DNA from: Beduinella massiliensis
GTDB lineage: Bacteria > Bacillota > Clostridia > Christensenellales > Aristaeellaceae
DNA: 64,000 nucleotides
Direction: 5' to 3'
Assembly: GCF_900199405.1 (NCBI RefSeq)
Contig: NZ_LT963430.1
Span: 1,240,001 to 1,304,000, forward strand
Shown one piece after another: positions 15,518 through 26,977 of the stretch. A model generated the notes under the pieces. The model did no database searches. It was not told the origin of the DNA and saw only the letters and a list, made by a program, of their open reading frames with translations. Position 1 is the first letter of the stretch. Each line of letters opens with the position of its first letter. The translations under genes and the position numbers were made by a program.

Positions 15518-16858
15518 ATGACGGTACGGACGGATGCGGGCAAGGCTGTGCGCCGCTATGAACTCAAATATCTCGTGTCCCCGGCGGACGCGCTCGTGCT
15601 GGAGGCGAGATTATCCGGCCTGTTGGCATATGACACGCATACACGGGACGGAAGCTATGAGGTGCGAAGTATTTATTTCGACGATGCGGGCGATACACAC
15701 CTGAAAGAAGTGCAGGATGGGCTCAGTGATCGTAGCAAATGGCGCATCCGGTTTTACAACCGAAGCGATCGCTATATTTCCCTTGAAAGAAAGCGCAAAC
15801 GAAACGCGATGACATTAAAGGAAAGCTGTGCAATCAGCAGGGCGGACTTGGAAGCCCTGATGGAAGGACGCAGTCCGCGTGGTGGAGATGCGCTGCTCCG
15901 CTCGTTTTCAGCCGCACAGGCGGCGCGTGGCTACAGGCCACGCGTGATCATCGATTATCAGCGGGTTCCATTCATCTACCCTGCCGGAAACGTGCGCATT
16001 ACCCTCGACCGGCAGATTCGCTGCGGAAATGGCTTCGAAGCCCCTTTTGATTGTGACGGGCTTTCCATTCCTGTAGAGGGGTCTCTCCTGGAAGTTAAAT
16101 ATGCTGACTTTATGCCTGATTTTATCCGGCTTGCCCTTCAAGTTAATCACCTTGCGCCTGCATCCTTTTCCAAGTATGCCGTGGGCAGGCAGACTCTTCA
16201 TTACATGAGCATCAATTATCCGACGGGGATGGAAGATTATAACGGTTATTGGCCTTTTGCAGCACAAAGCATTAAACGCATGCTGGATAAGCTCTATCTC
16301 GAAGAAGGCGACGTGAGCGACATGTGGGATGTGCAAAATGCGGCAGATATGTGGCTTTTTAATCAATTGTTGTATTCGAAAGATACGTCAGAGCATGCAA
16401 AAAATGTTTACTATTCAAAACGAAACTGGAAGGATGTCGATGAACGGCTCTGGATGACGCCTTGGGATATTGACCTGACGATGCAGCTAAACTTCTGCGT
16501 ACATGATTCCGGGATGCTTCAGCAGGATCACCGTTATGACGGCAAGGTTTGCACAGTGGATGTGACGCCGGACATGATTCTTCCCATGGGCCTTTTAGAT
16601 TATCTAACGGAGCCGGAGTGCCCGGAGGGCAGGGAAATGCTTAAGTCGCGTTGGCGTCAGTTGCGCTTAGGCGCGTGGTCGAATGATTCGATCATGGGCT
16701 ATATTGAAGAGAAAAGAGCGTTGCTCGATGAAAGCGGCGCGGGCATTCGGGATGCGGAGCGCTGGTCGCACGAGAAACCTTTTTTTCATATCGAACGGAT
16801 TGAATCATGGCTTTCGCAGCGTTTGATCGCGCTAGACGCGTATATCGCCTCGCTTTAA
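15518..16858 (+). CDS. VTC polyphosphate-polymerase-like domain fused to a shortened CotH-like domain
   Basis: A 446-residue fusion. Residues 10-225 match the VTC/CYTH-type tunnel domain: RYELKY (13-18), a RIRFYN strand, SLERKRK (88-94), EVKY (192-195) and SKY near 219, all basic or acidic residues expected in the tunnel. Residues about 270-446 resemble the C-terminal half of CotH-type atypical kinases, with NVYYSKRNW and TPWDIDL (314-320). The N-terminal, nucleotide-gripping half of CotH is not visible. Separate VTC and CotH genes are often linked in gut Clostridia; here they form one chain. Base composition drops in the second half. The gene has its own promoter. Activity of the CotH part is doubtful. 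Confidence 0.72.
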   Translation: MTVRTDAGKAVRRYELKYLVSPADALVLEARLSGLLAYDTHTRDGSYEVRSIYFDDAGDTHLKEVQDGLSDRSKWRIRFYNRSDRYISLERKRKRNAMTLKESCAISRADLEALMEGRSPRGGDALLRSFSAAQAARGYRPRVIIDYQRVPFIYPAGNVRITLDRQIRCGNGFEAPFDCDGLSIPVEGSLLEVKYADFMPDFIRLALQVNHLAPASFSKYAVGRQTLHYMSINYPTGMEDYNGYWPFAAQSIKRMLDKLYLEEGDVSDMWDVQNAADMWLFNQLLYSKDTSEHAKNVYYSKRNWKDVDERLWMTPWDIDLTMQLNFCVHDSGMLQQDHRYDGKVCTVDVTPDMILPMGLLDYLTEPECPEGREMLKSRWRQLRLGAWSNDSIMGYIEEKRALLDESGAGIRDAERWSHEKPFFHIERIESWLSQRLIALDAYIASL

Positions 16859-16861
16859 CGC

Positions 16862-16890
16862 TTGACATTCCCGCTTTCGGGCATTATAAT
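16862..16890 (+). promoter_or_regulatory. Consensus promoter of the valS leader
   Basis: A perfect TTGACA (16862-16867), 17-bp spacer and perfect TATAAT (16885-16890) lie just after the preceding stop codon and just before the T-box leader. Confidence 0.88.
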
Positions 16891-16896
16891 GACGAT

Positions 16897-17130
16897 ACAT
16901 CATATGTCCCGTCGAAGAAGAGGAGTACGCGCAGAGGCCCCGAAGAGAGAGCGGTTCACCGGCTGCAAGACCGCTTGGGGATGCGAACGCAGAAGGTCGC
17001 TTCCGAGGGCTGTGGGGTGAAGAAAAGTAACCTTGCACGGGTCTGCCCGATACAGCTTTGAGGCGGCGTGTGCCGCGAAATAAGGTGGTACCACGGAGTC
17101 CCTCCGTCCTTTGGACGCAGGGACTTTTTT
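16897..17130 (+). promoter_or_regulatory. T-box leader controlling valS
   Basis: The leader carries the conserved T-box sequence AAGGTGGTACCACGG (17082-17096), immediately followed by a terminator hairpin. Upstream is a long Stem I region with an AGTA motif near 16922 and a GTC triplet at 16996-16998 within GAAGGTCGC, which fits a valine specifier codon. Uncharged tRNA-Val would stabilise the antiterminator and switch on valS. The boundaries are approximate. The short open frames here are shadows of the RNA. Confidence 0.88.
17097..17130 (+). terminator. T-box attenuator terminator
   Basis: AGTCCCT (17097-17103) pairs with AGGGACT (17119-17125), with an inner CGTCC/GGACG stem, and six T residues end it. 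It shares bases with the T-box antiterminator region. Confidence 0.85.
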
Positions 17131-17238
17131 GATGCCTGAAAGGGGGATGCATATGCGCTTTGGCAGACGGTCTGCCCGGGCTACGGTCGCTTCCCGCAGA
17201 CAGGGAAACACGAAATGAAATAAAAAGGAGCAATCTCT

Positions 17239-19869
<2,631 letters not shown>

Positions 19870-19870
19870 G

Positions 19871-21379
19871 GTGAATGGTGTGGAAGTGCACGATCTACCG
19901 CATGCCAGAAGGAGCAAATTGCTCCTTCTGGCATTACTCGGTGCATGCTTGTTGCTCGCTTTCTTCGTGCCTTATGTTCATGATGACTGGGATTGGGGAT
20001 CGAGCGGCGGCGCAGAGCGGTTTTTGACCTTTTTCAAGGAATACAACGGACGCTATGCAGGTAACCTGCTGGTATTGGCACTCACTCGGAGCGTGCTTTT
20101 AAAAACACTCGTAATAGGAGGCGTGTTATTTGCGACTTTCATGCTCTTAGGAGGGGAGACGTATTTGGCGATTATTTCCGCGCTTCTTTTTTTCCTTATG
20201 CCACAGGCCATGGCGGAGCAATCCATCGGTTGGGTTAGCGCTTTTTGCAATTATGGCACAGGTGCGTTGGTTTTACTTGTGTTGATAAACCGGATATTTC
20301 TTTGCTTGAGGGAGGAACAGAAAAACACACGATATGCACATTTAGCATATGCTCTTTGTGGGGTCGCTGGGGCACTTCTGGTGGAAAATATTACAATTGC
20401 ACTATGCATGCTTTCCTTTATAGCGTGTATTTATACAAAAGCAAAGTTCCGTCATGTAGACGGGAGTCTTTTATGCTTTTTTGTAGGAAGCACGATTGGC
20501 GCGGTGCTCATGTTTTTGAATGGAGCATACGCGAAGGTTGCAGGGAATCAAGATTTTTATCGGACCACAATATTTGGGATTTCATCTGGATGGAGTAAGG
20601 TTTTCTATCAAGTAAGATGGATTTATCATGATTATCACCTGCGTTTTTTGGTGGATGAAAATGCGCCCTTGCTCTTCGTGTTAGCGATTATTGTAGATAT
20701 GAGCATACGCCGCAGCTATACCTCTATGACGGTAGCGCATAGATGGGTGAGCAAGTCTATTTTGCTCATTCTTTTTGCCTATCCGGCATACCTAATGGTG
20801 CGTGCGAGATACCCGGAGTGGGAGCCATTTCTTTCTTATACGCTGCTGGTACAGGACTGGATGGGGTCGTTGTGCTTAATCGTGATTTTCCTATTGCCCT
20901 TTGTGCTGCCAGTAGACCGCGTACATAAATTACGTATGGGGGTGATTTTGCTTGCAATCGCTAGCTTGAGCGCACCGTTATTTTTTGTTTCACCGATTGG
21001 AGCGCGATGTTTTTACCCCATGCTTGTCTTAGAAGTCGCCTTTGTTTTGGAAATCATGCGTGCTAGCGAATTGGATCATCAGTGTAGGCATTTCGCACTG
21101 CCGGTGGTGGCCGTTGCAGGTGTGTTATGTTTTTTCTGGCTTTCACTCTATGGTCGCAATGCGATGATTTCAAAGGAGCGCGTGGAATTTATACGCCAAG
21201 AGCTCGCGCAAGGAGAAAAGACGATAAGGTACCCAGAATTGCCCTATCCGACCTATGATTGGGCATCGACACCTGATCATTTCTCGCACGTATGGTTTAG
21301 AAATTTCTACGACCTGCCTTCGGACGTGGTGCTTGAGCCGATCCCATATGACGACTGGTACAAGGAACAAAAGCGATGA
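19871..21379 (+). CDS. Multi-pass membrane protein, DUF6056-like
   Basis: A roughly 500-residue protein with about ten or eleven membrane segments. The N-terminal loop after TM1 reads YVHDDWDWGSS and then EYNGRYAGNL, matching in outline the HDD and NGRY motifs of DUF6056-type membrane proteins, which resemble polytopic glycosyltransferases. The donor and product are unknown. The start is uncertain: GTG 19871, or GTG 19880, which has GAGGTGA 5-6 bp upstream. Base composition is clearly lower in GC than valS and folC on either side, suggesting later insertion. A 16-bp palindrome lies in the first 60 bp. The stop overlaps the folC start. Confidence 0.65.
   Translation: MNGVEVHDLPHARRSKLLLLALLGACLLLAFFVPYVHDDWDWGSSGGAERFLTFFKEYNGRYAGNLLVLALTRSVLLKTLVIGGVLFATFMLLGGETYLAIISALLFFLMPQAMAEQSIGWVSAFCNYGTGALVLLVLINRIFLCLREEQKNTRYAHLAYALCGVAGALLVENITIALCMLSFIACIYTKAKFRHVDGSLLCFFVGSTIGAVLMFLNGAYAKVAGNQDFYRTTIFGISSGWSKVFYQVRWIYHDYHLRFLVDENAPLLFVLAIIVDMSIRRSYTSMTVAHRWVSKSILLILFAYPAYLMVRARYPEWEPFLSYTLLVQDWMGSLCLIVIFLLPFVLPVDRVHKLRMGVILLAIASLSAPLFFVSPIGARCFYPMLVLEVAFVLEIMRASELDHQCRHFALPVVAVAGVLCFFWLSLYGRNAMISKERVEFIRQELAQGEKTIRYPELPYPTYDWASTPDHFSHVWFRNFYDLPSDVVLEPIPYDDWYKEQKR
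19902..19934. repeat. 16-bp perfect inverted repeat inside the membrane-protein gene start
   Basis: ATGCCAGAAGGAGCAA (19902-19917) is the exact reverse complement of 19919-19934, with one base between them. It lies in codons about 11-21 of the membrane protein. No T run follows on the + strand, so it is not a normal terminator. Confidence 0.7.
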
Positions 21380-22686
21380 AAAATGAGGATGTGTGCATGG
21401 AAGATGCCGTCGCATATATTCACAGTCTCTCTATGCATTCGAGAAAGCAGGGACTTTCTAACATGGACCTGCTGCTTGCGAGAATAGGGCCTCCTCAAAA
21501 TAAATTAAAAATGGTGCACGTCGCGGGTACCAACGGCAAGGGCTCGACCTGCGCGACGCTCGAAGCCATTCTGCGCGCGGCGGGTTACAGGACGGGACTT
21601 TACACCTCGCCCTATCTGCAGACGTACAACGAGCGCATCCGCCTGAGCGGCATGCCCATCGGGGAGGCTGCGCTGACCGACCTCGTCCGGCGTACCGCGC
21701 CCGTGGTGGAGCAGCTTGCGTGCGAAGGCGTGCATGTCACCGAGTTTGAATACGGCACGGCGTTGGCGCTGTGCGCGTTTGCGCAGGCGCGCGTGGACAT
21801 CGCGGTGATCGAGGTTGGACTCGGCGGCAGGCTCGACCCTACGAACGTCATCACGCCGCTGCTCTGCGCGATTACCGCCATCGGCATGGATCACATGCAG
21901 TACCTGGGGGACACGCTGGAGGCGATCGCCGGCGAAAAGGCGGGTATCCTCAAGCCCGGCGTGCCGGTCGTCGTTTCTCATATGGAGGAATCCGCGCGGC
22001 GGGTCATCGCGGCGACTGCGGAGAGGGTGGGCGCTCCCGCGCTGTTTCTCGACGGAAAGGAAGCCGTTTGCCTGCTGGAGAGCGCGCACGGGCAGCGCAT
22101 CCGCTTTGCGCTGGGAGACTTCTGTCTGAACGGTGCGGAATTCGCTTTGCCGGGCGCGCACCAGTTGGACAACGCCGCCTGCGCGCTCTCGTGTGCGCTG
22201 AAGCTACGGACGCTTGGATTTGATCTTTCTGAAGCGGCTATGCGCGCGGGGCTGGCCTGCGTGCGCTGGCCCGGCAGGCTGGAGTGGATCGGAAACGTGC
22301 TGCTCGACGGCGCTCACAATCCGCAGGGCGTGGGCGTGCTGTGCGCGTACCTGCGACGCCATCTCGACCCTGCGCACACGGTGCTGCTGACGGGGATGCT
22401 GGCGGACAAGGACGTAAGCGGCATGTGCGCCCTGCTCAGAGATCGCGCCCGCGCGGTGGTGACCGCGCCGCCGCCCGTGCCGCGCGCCATGCCGCCGCAG
22501 GAACTGGCCGATTGCTTTGCAAAGGCAGGCGCACGGGAAGTAACCGCTTGCACGGACGCTGAAACCGCACTGAAAAGCGCTCGAAGCCTTGCGGGGCCGG
22601 ACGACGTGATCGTCTGCGCCGGCTCGCTTTACCTGATCGGAACGCTGCGCACGCTGCTGTGCGGGGAGGAAAAACATGGCCTTTGA
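21376..22686 (+). CDS. folC: Bifunctional folylpolyglutamate / dihydrofolate synthase
   Basis: A 436-residue Mur-ligase-fold enzyme adding glutamate to folates (and possibly to dihydropteroate). The ATP loop is GTNGKGST near residue 50, followed by the family LYTSPYLQTYNERI segment, VIEVGLGGRLDPTN and GMDHMQYLG. The C-terminal domain has LLDGAHNPQG. Its ATG overlaps the preceding stop (ATGA), and its end overlaps rsmH by 11 bp. The first 15 codons are AT-richer, like the gene before, consistent with an insertion junction just upstream. Confidence 0.94.
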   Translation: MKNEDVCMEDAVAYIHSLSMHSRKQGLSNMDLLLARIGPPQNKLKMVHVAGTNGKGSTCATLEAILRAAGYRTGLYTSPYLQTYNERIRLSGMPIGEAALTDLVRRTAPVVEQLACEGVHVTEFEYGTALALCAFAQARVDIAVIEVGLGGRLDPTNVITPLLCAITAIGMDHMQYLGDTLEAIAGEKAGILKPGVPVVVSHMEESARRVIAATAERVGAPALFLDGKEAVCLLESAHGQRIRFALGDFCLNGAEFALPGAHQLDNAACALSCALKLRTLGFDLSEAAMRAGLACVRWPGRLEWIGNVLLDGAHNPQGVGVLCAYLRRHLDPAHTVLLTGMLADKDVSGMCALLRDRARAVVTAPPPVPRAMPPQELADCFAKAGAREVTACTDAETALKSARSLAGPDDVIVCAGSLYLIGTLRTLLCGEEKHGL

Positions 22687-23611
22687 ACACGTGAGCGTCC
22701 TGCTCGACGAGACGCTCGAATGGCTTTCGCCCCGGGACGGCGGCGTATACGTGGATGGAACGCTGGGCGGCGGCGGGCACTCGCGGCACATCCTTGCCGC
22801 CTGCGCTCCGAACGGGCATCTATACGGCATCGACAGGGACGCGGACGCCATCGCCGCGGCGACGGAGCGTTTGGGCGCGTCGCCCTGTTTTACGGCGATT
22901 CGCGGAAACTTCCACGACGTGAAAGCACTGCTCGAGGAGCGGGGCGTCGGAGGAATCGACGGCATGCTGCTGGATCTCGGCGTGAGCAGCTATCAGCTGG
23001 ACACGGCGGAGCGCGGATTCTCATACCACGAGAATGCGCCGCTGGACATGCGCATGGACAGAAGCCAGCAACTCACCGCGCGGGACATCGTGAACTCCTG
23101 CACGGAGCAGGAGCTGTCCCGCATCATCTCGGACTACGGCGAGGAGAAATGGGCGGCGCGCATCGCAAAGATCATCTGTGAGCACCGCGCGCAGGCGCAG
23201 ATTGAAACCACCGCCGATCTGGTGCGCTGCGTGGATGCGGCTATTCCCAAGAAGGTTCGCATGCAGGACGAGGGACACAGCGCCAGGCGCACCTTTCAGG
23301 CGCTGCGCATCGCGGTGAACGACGAGCTCGCCCCGTTGGAACGGGTGATCGAGGACGCCGTCTCGCTGCTCGTACCCGGCGGGCGGCTTTGCGTCATCAC
23401 CTTTCACTCGCTTGAGGACCGCATCGTCAAGCACACGATGCGCAGGCTGCAGAATCCCTGCATCTGCCCGCCTAAGGCGCCGATCTGTACCTGCGGAAAG
23501 AAGCCGCTGGTGCGCGTGTTGGCGGGCGGCGGCATAAAACCCTCGCCGGAGGAAGTGGCGCGCAATCCGCGCGCACGCAGCGCGAAGCTGCGCGTGTGCG
23601 AAAAACTGTAG
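22676..23611 (+). CDS. rsmH: 16S rRNA m4C1402 methyltransferase RsmH
   Basis: A 311-residue SAM-dependent methyltransferase (formerly MraW) acting on 16S rRNA C1402. Motifs include HVSVLLDE at the start, VDGTLGGGGHS for SAM, LLDLGVSSYQLD and, near the end, FHSLEDRIVK. The family-typical insert and C-terminal KPSPEE segment are present. It is normally the first gene of the division cluster, but here ftsL and mraY do not follow; a ComF-like gene does. It overlaps folC by 11 bp. Confidence 0.96.
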   Translation: MAFEHVSVLLDETLEWLSPRDGGVYVDGTLGGGGHSRHILAACAPNGHLYGIDRDADAIAAATERLGASPCFTAIRGNFHDVKALLEERGVGGIDGMLLDLGVSSYQLDTAERGFSYHENAPLDMRMDRSQQLTARDIVNSCTEQELSRIISDYGEEKWAARIAKIICEHRAQAQIETTADLVRCVDAAIPKKVRMQDEGHSARRTFQALRIAVNDELAPLERVIEDAVSLLVPGGRLCVITFHSLEDRIVKHTMRRLQNPCICPPKAPICTCGKKPLVRVLAGGGIKPSPEEVARNPRARSAKLRVCEKL

Positions 23612-23642
23612 GGATTCGCCTGATCTGAAGGGGGAGTGAGCC

Positions 23643-24290
23643 GTGCTGCGGGATTGGAAGACGGCGCTGTTCTCCCTTCTGTTTCCGATGGAGACGCGCT
23701 GCATCGCCTGCGGAAATCCGATCGAGCGGGGTGAAATGTGCCCGCTCTGCGCGCATGCGTGGGAGGCGGCGCTTCCTGCGGCGCAGGCCCCGCAGGTCGA
23801 GGGCGCCGACTGGACGGCGTGCGGGCTTCCCTATGAACCGGTTGTGCGCGGCGCGATTCATCGCTACAAGTTTGAATGCGTGCGCGCGGCTTCGGTGGCG
23901 CTGGCCGACCCGATGATCCGGCTGCTGCCGGGGGATGTGGATGGGCTTGTGCCCGTACCGCTGCATAAGCGGCGGGAACGCTGGCGCGGCTTTAATCAGG
24001 CGCGGCTGCTCTGCGAGCGCATCGCGCAGTCGCGCGGTGTACAGGTGGTGGACGCCCTGGAGCGAAAACGCAGCACGCACGAACAGGCCAAATTGGACGC
24101 CAGCGAGCGCGCTGAAAACGTAAGGGGCAGCATTCGTGCCTGTATGGACGTCACGGGTCTGCGGCTGGTTGTCGTGGACGACGTGGTGACGACGGGATCG
24201 ACAGCTGCGGAGTGCGTGCGCGCGCTCAAGACGGCTGGTGCGGCGTGGGTGGGCGTGCTGTGCGCAGCGCACCCGAGGCAGGCGGACTAG
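23643..24290 (+). CDS. ComF-like phosphoribosyltransferase-fold protein
   Basis: A 215-residue protein of the ComF family. The N-terminus has a zinc-finger-like set (CIACGNPI then CPLCAHAW), and the C-terminus has the phosphoribosyltransferase loop LVVVDDVVTTGSTAAE. ComF proteins assist uptake of transforming DNA in competent bacteria, but the family is also present in species without known competence. The GTG start at 23643 is preceded by GGGGGAG. The gene is 31 bp after rsmH and is followed by two hairpins, so it ends this operon. Confidence 0.88.
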   Translation: MLRDWKTALFSLLFPMETRCIACGNPIERGEMCPLCAHAWEAALPAAQAPQVEGADWTACGLPYEPVVRGAIHRYKFECVRAASVALADPMIRLLPGDVDGLVPVPLHKRRERWRGFNQARLLCERIAQSRGVQVVDALERKRSTHEQAKLDASERAENVRGSIRACMDVTGLRLVVVDDVVTTGSTAAECVRALKTAGAAWVGVLCAAHPRQAD

Positions 24291-24345
24291 AAGCCCGGCG
24301 GTTATAGCCGGGGGCCCGTAACCCACTTTTTTAAAATTTAAGACG

Positions 24346-24380
24346 AGCAGCGTGATGGTAGATACTGTCACGCTGCTTTT
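24346..24380 (+). terminator. Terminator after the ComF-like gene
   Basis: AGCAGCGTGA (24346-24355) pairs with TCACGCTGCT (24368-24377) and is followed by TTT. A weaker CCCGGC/GCCGGG hairpin lies upstream near 24294-24313. The composition becomes AT-richer beyond this point. Confidence 0.75.
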
Positions 24381-24523
24381 CGCTGCCGTTCCACGATTTC
24401 GTGGGAGGTGGCAAGCTCGCCCACGCGGGTGAGTAGATTACCCCATCACGGCTCTCATTTACAGTTTGTTCATAATTACATTACCTATCAATATCTATCA
24501 CTCATATTTGATTTAGAAAGCAT

Positions 24524-25420
24524 CTATTTTATGTCGAACTTTCCAATTCCAAATTGCTTCTGTATTGCTTCTAGAAAAAGAGAGGCCACTGGCGAAAAAA
24601 CCTGATATTTTTTCCAGATAATGTGCATTGGAGATTCCAGAGGTGGTTCCAATGGCCTAAAGCAAAGGGTGCTGTCCTTGCCTGTGTAAATCAGGTTGCT
24701 AAATCCCAGAACATACCCCAATCCCTCTCTTGCCATGACGGATGCATTAAACAACAAGTCATAGGTGGCTACGATATTGAGCTTATCCAAATCCTCCCCC
24801 AACCACTTTGGCATTTCTTCCGTCAGGCTTTGCCGGGAGCAGATGAGAGGTTTGCCGATCAGATCGTCTAGCCGGATATGTGCTCTTTCCGCCATAGGAT
24901 CATCTTTCCTCATTAGAACACCCCATATATCATTAGACGGAACGGAAAGATAGTTGTATTTTGACAGATCCACGCTTTGCACAATGATTGCAAAATCTAA
25001 AAGTCCCCGTTCCAGACGATCAGTCACGCTGTCAGTGGCGCTACTATACAGATGATAACGAATATTTGGGTATTTCGCGTTTAAAGACTTCGCCGCGTAG
25101 ACGAAGTATTTGAAGTTCTCAGATTCCGCACAGCCAATCCGAATATCGCCCCCTGTGATTTCGTCTAGAGACTTAAATTCATCGGTCGTTTTATCGACCA
25201 TATCCAAAATATCCTCTGCGCGTTTGCGAAGCAGCATCCCCTCATCCGTGAGCCTGATACTGTAATTGCTTCGCACAAAGAGCTTTTTTCCCAACTCATC
25301 CTCCAAATCCTTAAGCTGACGGGAAAGGGTCGGCTGTGAAATGTGAAGGAATGCGGCTGCTTTTGTAATATTACCTTCTCTTGCAACTTCTAAAAAATAA
25401 CGTAATACGCGAATTTCCAT
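24524..25420 (-). CDS. LysR-family transcriptional regulator
   Basis: A 298-residue LysR-type regulator. The N-terminal winged helix-turn-helix is typical (RYFLEVAREGNITKAA then ISQPTLSRQLKDLE). The rest is a periplasmic-binding-fold effector domain with the GGDIRIGC entry strand. It is divergent from the aldo/keto reductase at 25786, the classic arrangement for a regulator and its target, so it probably controls the reductase genes. The effector is not predictable. The gene is AT-richer than the chromosome on both sides and marks the left part of the acquired island. Confidence 0.92.
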   Translation of the reverse strand: MEIRVLRYFLEVAREGNITKAAAFLHISQPTLSRQLKDLEDELGKKLFVRSNYSIRLTDEGMLLRKRAEDILDMVDKTTDEFKSLDEITGGDIRIGCAESENFKYFVYAAKSLNAKYPNIRYHLYSSATDSVTDRLERGLLDFAIIVQSVDLSKYNYLSVPSNDIWGVLMRKDDPMAERAHIRLDDLIGKPLICSRQSLTEEMPKWLGEDLDKLNIVATYDLLFNASVMAREGLGYVLGFSNLIYTGKDSTLCFRPLEPPLESPMHIIWKKYQVFSPVASLFLEAIQKQFGIGKFDIK

Positions 25421-25785
25421 GTTTGTATGACACCTCCAAGCAGCAGTATATCACACGAAGATATTTGATACAAGAATAACTAGAAATCAAATCTAAGTAT
25501 TTTACATTTCTCTTCGTTCATTGTAAGCTAGAACTGGAGGTGAAAATATGGTAGAAGCATCGGACAAACGAGGTATTTCGCTCCAAAATCTGTGAGCTGC
25601 TGAATGTAGCGACGAGACGACATGATAGCAAATTGCATGAAATTTATCGAGCAGAAAGAAACCGATAAACTGTTGCAGGCGCTTTGGATACACAAAGGCA
25701 GTCTTTTGAAGAAGTGGTCATAAGGAGAGAGAGCCTGTCTTGATTGCGTGATTTATACCTTAAAGAAGCAATAGGAGATGGATAT
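25421..25785. other. Divergent intergenic region with coding debris
   Basis: These 365 bp separate the LysR gene from the reductase. A GGAGGTGAAAAT site precedes an ATG at about 25547 that reads only 15 codons before a stop. Further fragments in other frames look like a decayed small gene, including a 33-residue frame at 25622-25723, but I could not assign a family. Regulator operators are expected near 25430-25500, but I could not define a site. Confidence 0.4.
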
Positions 25786-26916
25786 ATGATTTATAAACAG
25801 TTTCAAGAAAAGCGTCTTTCCGCCTTGGGTTTGGGGGCTATGCGATTGCCAGTTATTAACGAGGATGAGGCCGTGATTGACGAGACGGCCGCCGGTGAGA
25901 TGGTCGCTTACGCGATGGAGCAGGGTATCAACTATTACGACACCGCATGGAGTTACCACGATGGGAACTCCGAAACTGTTATGGGAAAGCTCCTTGGAAA
26001 ATATCCAAGAGAATCGTTTTACCTCGCGACTAAATTCCCCGGATATGACCTTTCCAACATGGACAAAGTGGAATCAATCTTTGAAAAGCAGTTGGAAAAA
26101 TGTTGCGTTTCGTGCTTTGACTTCTACCTATTACACAATGTCTGTGAAATGAACATCGATGCCTATTTGAATCCCCGGCATGAAATCATGGAGTATTTAC
26201 TACGGCAGAAAGAAAATGGACGCATCCGGCACCTGGGCTTTTCCGCACACGGCAGCACCGCAGTCATCCAAAGATTTTTAAAACAGTATGGAGCACACAT
26301 GGAGTTTGGGCAACTGCAACTGAACTATTTGGACTGGAATTTTCAAGGGGCAAAAGAAAAGGCCGAACTGCTAAATACGCACCACATTCCCATATGGGTC
26401 ATGGAGCCGTTGCGTGGCGGAAAACTGGCTGCACTGGATGCTCAGGCCGAAGCAATTCTCAAGACCCTGCGCCCGCAAGAGTGCATTCCCGCCTGGGCTT
26501 TTCGTTTCCTGCAATCCATTCCCGGCGTAACTATGGTTCTTTCGGGTATGTCGGACTTTGCGCAGGTCCAGCAGAACGTTCAGACCTTTGCCGCGGAGAA
26601 GCCCCTGAACGAATCCGAGATGGCTGCGCTGCTCTCCATTGCCAAAGATCTGACACGAAAGATTGTACTTCCTTGCACCGCCTGCCATTACTGTGTGAGC
26701 CATTGTCCAAAAGGGCTGGATATACCGTCGTTGCTGGGACTATACAATGAACATTGCTTTACCGGCGGCGGCTTTATCGCGCCGATGGCGCTTATGGCGG
26801 TGCCGGAAGAAAAGCGCCCCGCTGCATGTATCGGTTGTCGGAGTTGTGAGGCTGTATGCCCGCAGCAAATCAAAATCTCGGACGCTATGAAAGACTTTTG
26901 CGAAAAGTTGAGATAA
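25786..26916 (+). CDS. Aldo/keto reductase with C-terminal 2[4Fe-4S] ferredoxin domain
   Basis: A 376-residue oxidoreductase. Residues 1 to about 280 are an aldo/keto reductase barrel: LGLGAMRLP, then YYDTAWSYH with the catalytic Asp and Tyr, ATKFP with the Lys and YLLHNV with the His. The C-terminus carries two cluster motifs, CTACHYCVSHCP and CIGCRSCEAVCP, so electrons may come from ferredoxin-type carriers instead of, or in addition to, NAD(P)H. The ATG at 25786 has AGGAG 8 bp upstream. It is divergent from lysR and heads a probable operon with the next genes. Substrate unknown. Confidence 0.9.
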   Translation: MIYKQFQEKRLSALGLGAMRLPVINEDEAVIDETAAGEMVAYAMEQGINYYDTAWSYHDGNSETVMGKLLGKYPRESFYLATKFPGYDLSNMDKVESIFEKQLEKCCVSCFDFYLLHNVCEMNIDAYLNPRHEIMEYLLRQKENGRIRHLGFSAHGSTAVIQRFLKQYGAHMEFGQLQLNYLDWNFQGAKEKAELLNTHHIPIWVMEPLRGGKLAALDAQAEAILKTLRPQECIPAWAFRFLQSIPGVTMVLSGMSDFAQVQQNVQTFAAEKPLNESEMAALLSIAKDLTRKIVLPCTACHYCVSHCPKGLDIPSLLGLYNEHCFTGGGFIAPMALMAVPEEKRPAACIGCRSCEAVCPQQIKISDAMKDFCEKLR

Positions 26917-26977
26917 ACTGATCTGGGAGGTTATTCACGATGAAAGTGAGAACGCTCCGTAGGTGGGGGAAGTTGAC

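Noticed and set aside
25547-25723. Possible small gene between lysR and the reductase
   Set aside because: Reading frames break after 15 codons or lack a ribosome binding site, and no family was recognised; reported as debris.
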